Source: Plasmopara viticola (Eukaryota; Oomycota; Peronosporomycetes; Peronosporales; Peronosporaceae). From it: a stretch of DNA of 64,000 nucleotides. The DNA is taken from NCBI GenBank assembly GCA_001695595.3, contig MBPM02000044.1:372001-436000 (forward strand), given 5' to 3'. Below are positions 10,818 through 23,700 of the stretch, one piece after another (position 1 is the stretch's first letter; every line of letters begins with the position of its first letter). The notes beneath the pieces were generated by a model. The model saw nothing but the letters and a program-made list of their open reading frames with translations. It was not told the DNA's origin and searched no databases. Made by a program: the position numbers and the translations under genes.

Positions 10818-11380
10818 AATGAAACCTTCACGCAACCGCCAAAGCACATATCTCCTGCCACGTTTCGCATATAGGCCGGGGTAGCTCAAAGTTACGCGGG
10901 TGGACATATCAATTTAACATGCAAAACGGCTTCAGGCCGCACCACCTTTATCGTGTCAACGTCACGTCGTTGTGTGTTAGAACTAGTTTCCAGTCGCCTC
11001 ATCATTTAGCAACGTCGGTAATGCGCTAACTGTGGAGATGATGTATTTTGATTATAGCATCTCCGCATATAGTTCGTAAAGGCGCGCGCGGATTTGTCTA
11101 AAGGTAAAATGATGCTCTCGCGTCGAACTTTGAAAATATATTAGGTAAAGGATATTCTCACAGTAATCGCAAAGAAGTGTAATTAGCTTCTGAGTCCGAA
11201 ATAAAGGAATTACTAGCTATACAATTAGCGCAATAAATGGTGTTTGCAAGATCAGGGTCACATTACATAATTTATTATCGCCAAGTAGACACTTACGATC
11301 TATATTTAATGTACTCCCTAAAATTGTGCAGATATGTCCCAACCCTTTTTGAAATACCCAATTAGCAGAGAATTTCACGA
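10818..11380. other. Intergenic region upstream of ATG101
   Basis: AT-rich and without a recognisable frame. It contains the promoter and possibly an upstream exon of ATG101; neither can be placed with confidence. Confidence 0.35.
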
Positions 11381-12196
11381 ATGCTGGGCACAACAGGCAC
11401 CGCTTCGAATGCCGTAGGCAATGCTGCTATTGCGGGCGGACCTGGAAATGTAAGTTCATGGAGAGAGCATCTCCTAGATGAGATCCCTGTTGCTGCCGAG
11501 GACGTGGGGGATGCCATCACATGTTTGCTGCACACAATTCTATTCACGCGTGCGCCAGGTCCTGTGCGCCCTAGCGAAGCCACATGCCAGGCATTTCCCA
11601 ACATTACGTATGCATTGTGCGCTGTCGGAGACGTAAGTCGCAAAGTAGATCACGCAGTTCGCACCTTTGAAGAGTTGGCACTTCTCGGTGGTAGTAGTTA
11701 TGTCATGGGAGTCGGCAGACTGATGCCAGCTCACGTCCCACCGACGATGAAGTCTTTGGGGTCGAGTAACGTAAGAGGTGCAAATAGTGGGTGCATCGTG
11801 GTCACCTTTTTTGAACGAAAGGTCAAGAAGGCGCTGTTTGGATTTATGTCTAATGAGGAAAAGACGATTTTCGAGAAATGGATTATTCCCATCACGGTCA
11901 CGTCGTCTCCTGCTGCGTCACAAGGTGTGGAACGTGTGTGTTTATGAAGGAAATGTTTGTTGGTTCACTAGATGGTGCTGATATTTGTAGAGGAGCGGGA
12001 GTTGTGCGCGGGGGAGACGGAGGCGGCACTACAGAACGCCTTGCTGCACATTTTAACGGCAGTGCAGAGCATTGAACACATTCCGGTTGCGATGTATGAT
12101 TTCGAGATTTTTACATTTAATAACTTGGACGATGCGCATGCTGAAAGCAGTTACGGGGGGGAATTGGGGAGCGGTAGTGTGCGGTTGATGCCGTAA
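11381..12196 (+). CDS. ATG101: ATG101, autophagy-initiation complex subunit (2 exons)
   Basis: Exon 1 is 11381-11924 and exon 2 is 11991-12196. A 66-bp intron (GTGTGG...TTTGTAG) removes an in-frame stop at 11945 and keeps the frame, giving about 249 residues. The core matches ATG101: CLLHTILFTR, then NITY, a Lys-rich strand FFERKVKKALFGF, and an EKW...PITV strand. Across the splice comes SQEEREL and a helix ending IEHIPV, as in animal ATG101 (human about 218 residues). ATG101 pairs with the ATG13 HORMA domain in the ULK1/Atg1 complex. The WF finger of animal ATG101 is not evident. The first 35 residues are Gly/Ala-rich and align poorly. A GTAAGT at 11449 hints that the true N-terminus may use another exon. 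Confident on family, less on the start. Confidence 0.85.
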
Positions 12197-12904
12197 TTGT
12201 TTGTCGTAAAACGGTGCAAGAATCTACATTTAGGGAATAAAACCAAAAAGCAGTGCTAAGTTGCCAGATGTCCATCGACTTTTTTTAACTGGTTAGCATG
12301 CATTAAAAGAGCAAATAGAAAGCAAAAGAATATTAACCTCTATTGCCATCGTAATTTACACTTGCTTCATGGTAAAGCAGTGTATCAAAATTAAGATCAC
12401 GCAACAAGTTCCAGTTCGTTTTGCACCTTGAAATTATCGTCTTTCCGTAAATTGTCGTCCTCTTTTCTTCAAAAGAATTGCCGCACCAAGTAATCTTTCG
12501 CCATAGATTATTCGAATACTTGGCGGTAAAGCACGAAACGGATAGAGGTGGACGATTGTGTACCGACATGCATCGAGCGCTGCTTTAGTTGACTTGACTT
12601 TTGTCAGCAATACATTAAAATTGGGACGGCTTCGAAAACCACATTGTCGTCAGTCATTTTGTATACTACACTGTGTGTAGAGGTTGAAGAATGTAAACTT
12701 TTTCCTTGTCAGAAGTTATTTTCCTAAGTATATATTGCTATAAAGTATATTTCTTACTGTTGCAATTATGCGATACGCAACGGTTGCTTGTTCACTCTTC
12801 TCTTACCCGCCGGGTTATCATTTTTTTCTTAAATTGCATTATTCCCTCTGTATTTCACGAGAAAAGAAACATTACATGTTGGGATTTTATGTCTCGAAAA
12901 CATT
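12197..12904. other. AT-rich intergenic, nothing recognised
   Basis: Short frames only, all rich in Phe, Tyr and Lys as expected of AT-rich noncoding DNA. The 3' part of the ATG101 transcript presumably lies at its left end. Confidence 0.35.
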
Positions 12905-13398
12905 AGTAGTTAGGTACTGGTAAGCTCAACACGGCCCTACCGACAACCAAATCTTCGGCAACGACGTCAGCACTACCAGCACCCAGATGCGCTAGACTTG
13001 AAGAAGGATCCCTTTCGGTTATCCATAAATGCACAAGGCAGCAAGCGCTGCGCCTTTTGAAACACTCCAGCGATCATGATGTGCTTTACCAAAACCGGAT
13101 ACGCGAAGCCTTTGATATCTTTGCGGGTCGCGAAGAATTCCTCGGCAATATTTTCTCGGCGACTTTTGAAAGTCTGCGGGGATGCATAAATTAGTAGCCC
13201 TTGCTGTGCCATCGAGGCATGCCCAACGCAAGCCGAATGGAATTCGCAGCTCGTCACGAGACCGTTTGATAAGGTAAGAAACACGCTTGGGTTGGCCTCA
13301 CATACAACTTCTACTCGAAATTTAGAGCGCAAATTTTGTTTAGATCTCAGGCATTGGCAAAGCTCGCTCAATGTAACAAGCAGCGAATCTGACCTCAT
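12905..13398 (-). pseudogene. Degraded unknown gene, one frameshift
   Basis: From ATG 13398 the minus frame runs about 140 residues with ordinary protein composition. It includes a hydrophobic segment around LLIYAS and a charged helix RRENIAEEFF, then stops at 12973-12975. Near 13010 a shift of frame continues with a protein-like stretch (AHLGAGSADVVAEDLVVG) to about 12905. This suggests a relic or a missed intron. I do not recognise the family. Confidence 0.35.
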
Positions 13399-16300
13399 TT
13401 TTATCAAAAAACATCATCTTTTCAGTGCAAGTCGTTTGCACAAAAGCGTTCATAAAAAGCACACCGGATTTCCAACTCTTTTTTTTACCCTTAAAAAAAC
13501 ACCAATGAGAAGGTTTTTTCTCTTCATTAAAATTCAGCGGTCCTTCTTCTTTTAGTTAGGAGAAGTACAAGGAAGTGACTAGAAAGAATCATATACTTCA
13601 GTTGTCCCTCTCTTGCTTTATTGTATGACCACAACTGAGCTATATCAAAGTGCGTTAGCCATCGTACTTGATCGGAAAGAATCGCATTTAATAATGAATA
13701 TCGATCGTATTAGTGTGGGTGTTAGTAAAATAGATCAACAATTGCTAAGCTATTAAAGCTTAATTTTCTTCATAGTAGTTTGGACCAGGCAAATCCAGCT
13801 GAAGTCGATTTTTTCAGCGAAAAAGACATGAAATACAACATACATCTGGTCGCACATGATGTTTCGGTTAGCAATTTTTTTGGGTCGAAAAGAACATTTT
13901 GTTTGAAATTTACGACGGAATAATGACCCGCACTTCAAGTGAGTGATTAAAAATATGAGGACTTGTTAAACTCGCTAGATGGGGGTATTTGGCCCCTATT
14001 CTAGCTAGTATAATTGAAAAAATGAAAAACAAACATATTTGAGATAAACTTAAAATCCTAACACCATGGCTCCAGACACAATGGTTTCGGAAAAAATCCT
14101 GCGGCTTTCCGATTCAGATTTTGCGAAAGCCGTGACAACTGTTGAAAAGCCGTTTGCTTATGTCAGCAGCAGGCTATTCAAAGATAGATAGATTGATAGA
14201 AAAAGGAATTGACCTATGCTAGAAGACACACTGCGCTCTATGTGTGATGGTGCGTCAGATTTTAAGGCTCACAAGCTTTAAATGGAAGTGTTGCCGCTCA
14301 ACAATGCGGCGTGAATGTCAATGGACTTACACTTTTCTATGTAAAGCAACTGAGACAACCTGGAAAATTGTAAAATCTTGAAGCAAGAAAGCTTTAGAGA
14401 GAAGTGGACAAGACACTCGAAAAACCTTAAGTATCAGGATCTTTTTGTTAATACCACTTTTAAACGAATGAGATCATCCGACTTTGCAATAAGACGGCCA
14501 AACATAATTGACAGACAATGGATGCGATTGTATCAATTCAAAGCCAACAAAACAAGTTTCGAAACGTTTTTATTCAGTCTCACGTGAGGCCCTACCGCCC
14601 TTTCAAGGTGTTCCCTTGCTCTCGACTTTGCTGGTAAGGCGAGAACACATGGTCTCGCGGCGACTAGTAGTATGACTTTTCACCGTCTTATTGATCATGA
14701 AGCTGAGAAGCCGAGTGCGGGAAGAGCTTTCATCGATCGATCCTGGAGCTATCGCACGACAATTAAAGTTTTCGGAGACATCGCGCTGAGACGCGCAGAG
14801 CTAGATTTAGCTGGAATACTCTCGCGCTATCTGGACAATTAATCCTTCAACGTGGGCCATAAGGTCTTACCCAAAGATGTCGTGGCATGATCACCAGAGC
14901 GGATCCCGATAAAAACACAAATGAGTACAGTCGGCCGCACAGGAGCTGCTACTCCTAATGTAAAAAGCGCTCTCCTCTAGCAGTTTTTGACCGCCTAAAA
15001 CAAAGACGCTTTCATTTGGAGTGCGTTGTCATAGGCCTCGTAAGCTTTTTAGTAACGCGAACATTCCACTTCACAGATTTGTTATGTTGACTGAGTTAGC
15101 TAGCCTGAAAGCCACTGTGGTCTGAAATTAAATGAATAAGCGTCTTGTATGCAAGCCACAGGCTTTTGGCCGCGTGGTGGGGTATGGTAGAAGGGATTCC
15201 ATATACGCGTTTAATACTTTCGCTCTTGGCACCTGGCTTATTATCATGCCAAAACTTTCACATCTTTCATGTGAAGTGTCCCTGATCCACCAAGTCAGCA
15301 TATTTAATTCTAAGCTCACGTACATAATGTGCTCCATCCAAAGTAATTAAACATCTGAGCTATTCCGTCCTCAAATCAATTTAAATCATGCTTAGTCGGA
15401 TGAGAACATTTATGCATGCCTCAAGTCCAACTCTCAAAATCAAGAAAAGAGGCTGTTTTGACCGCGATTTAATCAATCTGAGGCTTTAATGATGTGCGAA
15501 GATGTAGAAAATTGCTCGCTATATTTATTAAATAAAGGCTGAGTAGTCTAAAGATCCCGACAGAAATGTGTACATTTGTAATCTCTATGCTTTCTAGAGC
15601 CTTTCTTGACATTGTGGCTTTTTGGAGGGCGAATGTTTTTAATGTTGCCGCCCGCAATTTAGGAGCAGCCTTTGTTGCTGGCACAGCCGTATTATCGGCG
15701 CTGCTTAAGGCACAGGAACATGATATAGTGCAGAAGCACATGTGATAAGCGAAGCAACACTTTGGATGCTGGCTGGCCGATTTGGCCATCGTTATGACCA
15801 AACTTTGTTTTGATGCCAAAGTTAAAGTTTGATAGAGACTCGTTCCTAAATTGAATGTAACTTTAATGGTAGTGGGGGAGGATGAAATGTCAGGCTTTTA
15901 TGCTAAAAGTGCCTTCCTTTGATTAGAGTCTTGAATGAACTACAAACTATTGCTTACTTCGATCTCTTAAAATCGAAAGTAGTGACCGGTTGTCCATAGT
16001 AACATCGTATATATTCCTGAATTTCTTTTCTGCACAAAGTTCTATGCGACCTTGACACACTTAAAAGCTCAGGTATTACAAGAGCGTTAGCGCCATCTCT
16101 GTTGGCACAAACATCTAGAAATAGTCTGTAACTGTGTACCCTGGAACAGAATTGTCAAATTACTATTTAGCCCAGACTATTGATTGCAAAGTCTGTCAAG
16201 TGTCATACAATACTGTCAGCAGGAAAATATCAACATTTGGTTGCTTAAGCTGACTTTGAATTGACACTGATCATTGTTCATTACCAGAGATTCATTGTTG

Positions 16301-16780
16301 GAAGAACCTTTCGATTTACCTTCATTGGTACCTCCTAAATCATGCCACGTCACCATTTTGTCTCTGCTTGATTTATCGCATCTGAACCCCAAGTAAAGGA
16401 ACTTAACTTGATATTTTCGTTTTGCATGATGATTTCAAAGCGGCTTCAGTGTATCACTTGCATATTTTTCAGAAACCACTGTATTTAGCTATTTGTCCCA
16501 ACGCCGCATGTCACGGCTATCTTGTAACAGCAAGCACAATACAAAGTAAATTATGCCCACTAACGTTGTTGGCTCTACGCATGTCAGTGTTTTGGTGCTT
16601 TGCTTATATTTGTAGTGGATTATCGTAATGTGCCTACCGACATTTGGTAGCACGACCGCCGCGATGAAGGTTGCACACAAATAGCCCCCCCTACAAGAAT
16701 ATCAGATGGAAGATATAGAGATAACTTTTATATAGAGGGGTTTGTCTTTGCTGTAAAATTTGATTAAGAAAACACTGGCA
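13399..16780. other. Decayed AT-rich DNA, no gene recognised
   Basis: No frame longer than about 116 residues, and none with a known motif. A minus frame at 15469-15819 has an Ala/Lys-rich stretch but no domain. The general look is that of old, mutated transposon sequence. Confidence 0.35.
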
Positions 16781-17890
16781 ATGGACGCCCGCACGGTACA
16801 AAATTTCCTGGACGCCGGTATGCCGGTATGCCTGCAGAAAGTGCTAATCTTTGCTGTGCATTTGGCACTTTGCAGGTGGTCGTAAAGCTAGCAGAGCTGT
16901 CGGAGCACGTAGGATGCCCGCTCTGCCACGGAATATTGCGAGATGCGCACACAATCCCTGATTGTCTTCATTCCTGTATGCTTTTTTTACTTCGAATACA
17001 TTAAATACGAATACCCTAATGCTATTAGTATACACTTTTGCCAACAGTTTGCAAAAGCTGCATTTATCGTCACTTTCTCGTGAAGGGAAGCTGCATCTGC
17101 CCCAAGTGCAAAAAGACTCTAAATCCTCGACCGATCGCTACGTTGATGTGGGTATTAGGCTTAAACGGAAAACTTTGAATTTGTGACGATTTTGTTGCAT
17201 TTTTTGCCTTTAGCACGGACCAAAAGCTACAGACAGTGGTCGACCACATTTTCCCCGAATTTAAGGAGCAGGAATCAATTCTTGAGAAAGAGTTTTACAC
17301 CAAATTTAACTTCAGTCTTAAAGCCGAGAAAAAGACGGAAAATGCAAATAAAGGCAGCAGGCCATTGCGTGCAACGGTGAGCTCATTGTCTCAACGACAA
17401 TCAAAGATCTCAACGGACAGTGCCACAATCAAAAGTAATGGAGGCGGCATGGGCAGCAGCGGACAATTCACGATTGAAGTTTACCCACAACAATCGTACG
17501 TACCACTGCAGCGGCGATTCAATATATTTGTTTAAGCATTCATTATTACTGGAACAGAACTGCTGACACACTGCCAACGCTCAAATTCCCCTTTATGCAG
17601 GTGAGCGGCGATTTAAAGGTGCGCTCTAGCTTTGTGGTGCTTTATCGTTGAGAAGGAAGGATGTGACTAAAGCTATTTCAATGTAATTGTTCAAAAAACG
17701 TAAGATGTCAGAGCTGCAAAAGTTAGTCCGGAAGCGACTATTGATATCTGACGAAGTGAAACTGGAAATGGCATGCATGGGTACCACCGTGGGTCCAGAG
17801 CTATCGATTCTTTTCATTCAGCGGACAATCTGGCATCATCAAAATCAAAAGGAGCCGCTTGTGCTGCACTATCGACACATGACGTCATAA
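16781..17890 (+). CDS. Polycomb-group RING finger (PCGF-like) protein, 6 exons
   Basis: Splicing at GT-AG sites gives exons 16781-16795, 16876-16975, 17048-17147, 17214-17495, 17558-17618 and 17705-17890. Together they are 744 nt and encode 247 residues. Residues 19-59 form a C3HC4 RING: C19/C22, C35, H37, C40/C43, C56/C59. It carries the PCGF signature RDAHTIPDCLHSFCKSCIYRH and then LNPRPIATL...QTVVDHIFPEF. A Ser/Lys-rich linker (about 100-150) leads to a RAWUL domain, about 155-245, ending PLVLHYR. PCGF proteins pair with RING1 in PRC1 to monoubiquitinate histone H2A. Introns are 62-86 bp. The fifth donor could be at 17619 or 17634; both stay in frame. No internal stop remains, so the gene looks intact. 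Confidence 0.88.
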
Positions 17891-20690
17891 CAATAACGCC
17901 AGTACTCAAGATCTCTACCACAGAAAAAATTGCACAACTTGGACAATCTTTATAAAAGGACTGGTATTGGTAAATACTTTCAAAAGCTCAAAGCTAGAGT
18001 AAAGCACGGCTTGCACGTATGGACGGCCAAGTTATTAGCTCACATTTTTAGACCACGAAAATAAAATGTTTGATGAACACGCAATCTTTACTTGAGCTTG
18101 TACAAAACTCATGTTGTGCAGCACATAAGCCTTTTAAGGTCCACGTAGCTGCATGTTGCTCTATCACAACAACACTGAATTTCGATAATTCATAGATTTT
18201 GGTATATGTGAGCACGTCTTGCAAGATAACATTGCAAAAGGTGAATCAATTTTAAATTCCACCAAAATCTGATCAATATGTATAAAATACTGGTACAAAA
18301 CTAGATATTCGGTAATCTATACTTTGCTGAGTATGTTTTACCATGTAGTCCCCCAACTACAACACATTTGGCGCGCCAAGCAATCTGCTCAGAAACCGCA
18401 TTTTCAATTGCGCTTAAGCTTTCTGCAAGTGAGCTCGACATCGAACGCCGAATTATGCTTTGCATCAGATTTAGTTACCTCTCCCATTTACGGGAGTTAA
18501 AATTAAATTTGCAATAAAATCGTAACCCTCTGGGCACGCAAACACTCCCACATCGATCGAAAGACTTGATACGCGAATCAATTTTGCAAAATTTTACATT
18601 TTCCTTAGTGGAATCGAAAGAAGATCAATCTGATGTAAAGGTGAATTCGACGTTAAACTCTGCACTGTCATCGAGACTTTCTGAGTCATCCTGTCATGCA
18701 TATTTGTGAGTTTGCTGATTCAAAGTGGCAATTTATAGTTGAATTGCATTTTCTCAGACAACCCAAAAATACACTATATTCCAATTTCTAAGACATTCTA
18801 TCCGCCACATATACGATCTCAACAATTTGTGTCAATTTGGGTGCATCGGATAATCGCTCAGCATGTGTAGACATTGTCTCGAATACATCGAGACAAGCAA
18901 CTTGTGATAGTCGTTGACATCGACTTATAGAAGCTGGTTCTGCTTTGAAAGAGCTCATACTATCCTCGGCCCATTGAACACCATCAACCACCTACCTTTG
19001 GACGCGTCTACTCGTTCAAATGCTATAATACAATCACCAGATAGTGATAATGATCCACGGTAATTTTATTTCTCGGTTAAAAAGTTGTGCGATGAATAAA
19101 ATGATACGGAGCACGGCAAAGAAAAGGTCTATCTGCAAGGACCCCAAGCTCAGTCACATGCGTGGGCACGTTCAGCGTCTTGGCAATTAATTTATCCGTA
19201 AAACCTTAGAAGTTTTGTGATCTGGTGCAGAGGACGTCATCATTTCTGATTTGACCATAGGCAATAATGCAGCTGTGCGACTTGCAAAGTATCAAGAAAG
19301 CTCAAGACTTGGTCCGATCGTAGTTTGTAGTCGATCGTCGGAGATATATTGTCGTTGCGACGATCGTAAGAAAATTTATTTTACGATTTTGTCTCTAAGA
19401 CTAGTACGAGTACAAAATGTATACATACGTTGAGACAAATAGAACGCTGTCGATTCGAATCACGCCGTTTGCTACTGTATCGTGCACATGATACATTTCA
19501 AAAATGTAGAATTGATATGCTTCAGGAGGCAAACTGGACTAACATCTAACAGGTGCCCATTAATTTGAAGCTCATTTTGGCGAAAAAATACCTATCACCA
19601 CAACAACACGCCCTTCAGTGTTGCAAACGCACTGTCCAATTCGCATACCCCATGCTTATCCACAAATGTAGATACCTTTACGACGGAACGGATATCTCAC
19701 CGTCGTAAGAATGAACAACTGGCAGTATTAATGATCTGAGGTGTATGAAGTTAACCCACCGACCTTTTTTTAGAATTTTATGAGGAGTCAGTGGTTGTGT
19801 GTTCTGCAAAGAGGTTTTTGCGCGCATGATTGTGCAAAACAAATGTCAAGGTTTGGACGAAGGACGTCTTCTAGACTCCTGAAGGCATACCTTGAACTAC
19901 GAAACACTTTTGCGTTTACAAGTGACAAGATAACGTAATCAATTTAGTATACTCAATTTCACATCAATATAATGGTGCGGCTGCTGTTCGCCTCAAGCAA
20001 TCGTTTATTCCCCTTCCGAATTTTGGTAGTCGTTTTTAATGCATACTGCGACTCCTCTCTCTGTCATTCATTTTTTGGCTCTCGATTTTCTTTCGCATGA
20101 TTTTGCTAAGTTCACCACACTCAGAGATATAAGACTTTTAAAAAATCAACGTCAGTTGGCGAGCGCGTAAACGTTGCAGAAGATGCTTCGCAGTCATATT
20201 TCATCACCCTTTTTTGATAAGCCTCAACGGAAATTTCGAAGTGGGTTCAACTACGACCTCACATGTCGAATACGTCGACTATCATGCAAAAACGTTCACT
20301 ACCTCGCTCTCGAACAGCGGACGACGCGGCTTAATTGTACTTAGTTTGTGGCTTTGCCTCGACATCACTTTGCCACACGCAACAAACCCCGAGCGAATAT
20401 GTTTCTTTGACTATTTCATATTCTGCAATGCGTAGCACAACGCTTACCTCATGTCTTCGCGACTGCTGTACCATGCCAGGACCCTTTTTGAGGCCGCTTC
20501 AAGCCAGAGTATATCTTGTGATTCGAATTTGGTCGTGCGATATATGGACCAGAGTATGCTTAGTCCCTGCCTTCATGACAGTGGTAGATATAGTGCACAT
20601 ACTTGTATCTAAATACAATAAATATTGCACTAAACCCAACAGCCCCCAACCAATAATCTATCCCTTTTTGATCTTGTTGAGACTCATAAA
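17891..20690. other. Gene desert, part 1
   Basis: AT-rich sequence with stops in all frames; the longest frames are 60-75 residues and show no domain. I see no RNA gene or inverted-repeat element. Confidence 0.35.
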
Positions 20691-20694
20691 ATTG

Positions 20695-20755
20695 TGACTG
20701 GAGGATCGTATCTTTTCCTGCATACCTTTTCTGTGCAAGATGCGTTGTGACTAAG
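20695..20755 (+). repeat. Dispersed repeat, fragment 1
   Basis: This stretch resembles parts of 58464-58550 and 62127-62215. The shared core is GATC(G/T)T...ATCTT, then CTGCAC/TAC, then CTGTGCAAGA(T/C)GCG. It is the shortest of the three copies. It may be a fragment of an LTR or another old element. Confidence 0.45.
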
Positions 20756-23700
20756 ACGAATCGGAATTCATTCTGACACCCGCGCGAGCTACCTAGATTT
20801 CGCAGATTTCAAAATAAATAGAATCACCTTCAAATGTCTATTAGACGTGCACTTCGGATTACGTGAAATACTTTTTGGCCTCTATGGCCCTTAGAAGGCG
20901 GCTACAACTGCTTATTATTTGGCTGCCAAGTAGCTAGTACGTGCCTCGGTGCTTGAGCCGTATGATCAGGGTCTATGCTCCAGTTTTCAGGCAGCACAGG
21001 CTCCGATGGCTTCGGTGGCAGTGCCTACCTAAGGGCTCATGCCAATTTCAAGGTTTTTACTCTTAAAGATAGAGACTGCCTGTGATTACTTAATTTAGAG
21101 GGTTCAAATGCACAGATGTATTTATGAGGTATTGCAGTCGATGATCTATTTAGGCGGGTGCTTCTTTCAAGCAAGCCAAGGTGACTATATTCGCGGACAG
21201 CCCAAAATTGTATTCACTTCGCACTTATATCTTAATGGTGCAGGCAGCAATAATCAAAGATCTGGTGTGGATAGCTCTTTATGAAAGCACGGCCGCAGAC
21301 AGGCGGAATGCACTTCCTTGTCTGATAGTATCCAGTGTAGTTTCAAACCTGGGGCCACTTACTCGAATATAGACTATAGCCTCAATGAAATTAAGCGTTA
21401 CAAAGTCGCGCGATACATTTGTTTTTGCCCCAGCTAGCAAGAGCAAATGATCCGTGCTTACCCCAAATAGGACCGACGGATGATTCTCCGTCTTATTTGA
21501 AGGCTTTAAAGGTAATCGGCAGAATCTGCTCTTTTACAGGTGAATGTCGGCCATCAGAGGGAGCGAAACCTTTTATGAGGATAACTACTAGTTCTTATGA
21601 CAAATGTGCGACTAATGTAGACCAAGAAAGCGTAGCCCTCGAGATCGTGAAGGCTTTCAGATGTAACCAGTAGAAGTAGTCTGGTAATTGAACACGAAAG
21701 CGTTCGATGGATTACAAAGTATTTTGATTTGTTGAATGCCTCCGGTACGTCAAGAGATTTCTTGCGCCTCAGACGATTAAAGCTAGCCAAAGTAAGGTAG
21801 CTAATGATTGAAGCATGCGCCACTTGTAAAACGACAGCTCTGAAGAGCAGTAATTCAGTGAATCATGTCTCGAACTGTGTTGTACGTAAGGCTCCTTATA
21901 AAAGAGGTAATCACCCGAATGAGAGGTATTGACGATACTTGCAGATTTACAAAAGTAGTTTTGTGCAGCTTTTTCTAGTGTGTAACGAAGTGCTGCTGGT
22001 AGCACCGGCTATCATAGACGCCAAATGTAGTGCTAGAAAGAAACATAGTTCTACCAATGGCCAGCGTAGGATCACCGAGTGCGGGTAACAACATTTTGCA
22101 AGCGGGTAGCATAGATTCTCAAAACACAGTGGGTAGTACAGAACCACGGAGCGTTATAAAGTATTATAGAGTGGGATTCGCATCGATCCACGAAAAGAGG
22201 TTCGGGATGCCGTACGGGATCAGCTTTTGGGTACAACGAGTGACCTTGTTGACAAAAAAAAGATGTGCTTTACACCATAGCTACATTTTCGTCGTCGCGT
22301 CACGGCAGGTGCCCTTCAATTGCAGGCGTCCTGGAACTAATGATTGTTGAAGAGCTAAAAGTGACTGGGATTTCAGCTCGATAATGTCAGAGGGATTCTA
22401 CTGATTAAAATTTTCGGAGGAATATGCCTCTCTTTAGACAACCGTTTCTTGGTTCAGCCTTACAAGCATTGTACATTGCGCCTTGGCTCAAAGATCCTAT
22501 CGGGTATCATGATTTCAGTATATTTTTCGATATAGAGATGCTCAAACGTCGTCCACTCCATTCGGGCTGCCGATCTTTTTTGCTTGAAGAAATACGGCTC
22601 TTACCGTTTTGAATTCTAAACACCAGTACCTATTTTTGACCGCTATCTTCGAGGATCCAAAACCTGATATTGACCTTGATACCAAGCTTTTATATACCTG
22701 CTATAATTTTTATTGCTAAAGTTTGCTTAAATTTCTTTTTGAACCCCCAGGGTGAAATTTCGGTAGCTTTTACAAAAAGTGTCTATGGCATTAAGTACTC
22801 GGCTTTGTTTAGTTATCTGCTTGAGGCACGCGCAGCACCACAATACCGAATTTTAGCTCCGCCAATAGTTTGAAATGCGGTATTCCTCACTCGTTCGGTT
22901 GCTCAAAGATTGTGGCCTCGGTACCAACAGCGTGAATTAAAACCGTGGTTATCACCATCCCTTGAAACATTTGACATCTATCAGTATGGGTACAGAAGTA
23001 CAGAACTCTGCAATCTTCTCAAGCTGTTGCTTTTCAACGAAGACGATGCGCAAGTAAGGCAGTTGCTTTGTATCGAGTTTGCTCGTCTGGGACTCGTGGT
23101 CGGCTACCAGGGGACTATCGTCATGCAGCCTATGTCATACAAAGGACCTCAAGATAAGCTTTGTCTATTATCCTTGTGCTGAACTACCGATCAGAAGTGT
23201 AGCCTTGTCATAGATGCAAATCTCCGTGATCAAATTTGTCTACAACTTAAGAGTAAATTTGCCGAAGTGAAGTCTCCGATACTTAAAATTTCTTGAGATG
23301 GAAAAGTCCCTAAGCTTCAAAGAGACTAAGTGTGGCCTTGGTGAATGTACTCCATATGGTAGTGGCTCATGCCATCTTTATTAACGAAGAGAGAAAAAGA
23401 ATGATATTCTAATATCACGCAAGTCGCTGAGCGCTCATTGCGTTGATATATTTACGTCTAACCGAAGAAGTCTGAAAGCAAGTGAACATAGCGCTAGCGA
23501 ACTCGATTGTCCTAACCCGAACATACATAAGCTGATATCTCCAGCGCTTGTTCGATCGGCTCTTGAGCCTTGAGCGTGTCGTTACATTACTCCGCATCCC
23601 ATTCCAAATGACCGACGCAGATGTCCTTTGCTTCAGGAGTAAATTCCGGCCATCTGATAGTTTAGCTTATCGAGGCTGTGCCTATGGTGACACGGCACCG

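Noticed and set aside
10485..10874. 129-residue ORF as a gene
   Set aside because: It lies inside a SINE copy and recurs with other ends in other copies; its last part is the tail repeat.
19445..19470. TTCGAATC string as a tRNA T-arm
   Set aside because: No matching A box or cloverleaf could be built around it; the same holds for similar strings at 21.1 and 59.1 kb.
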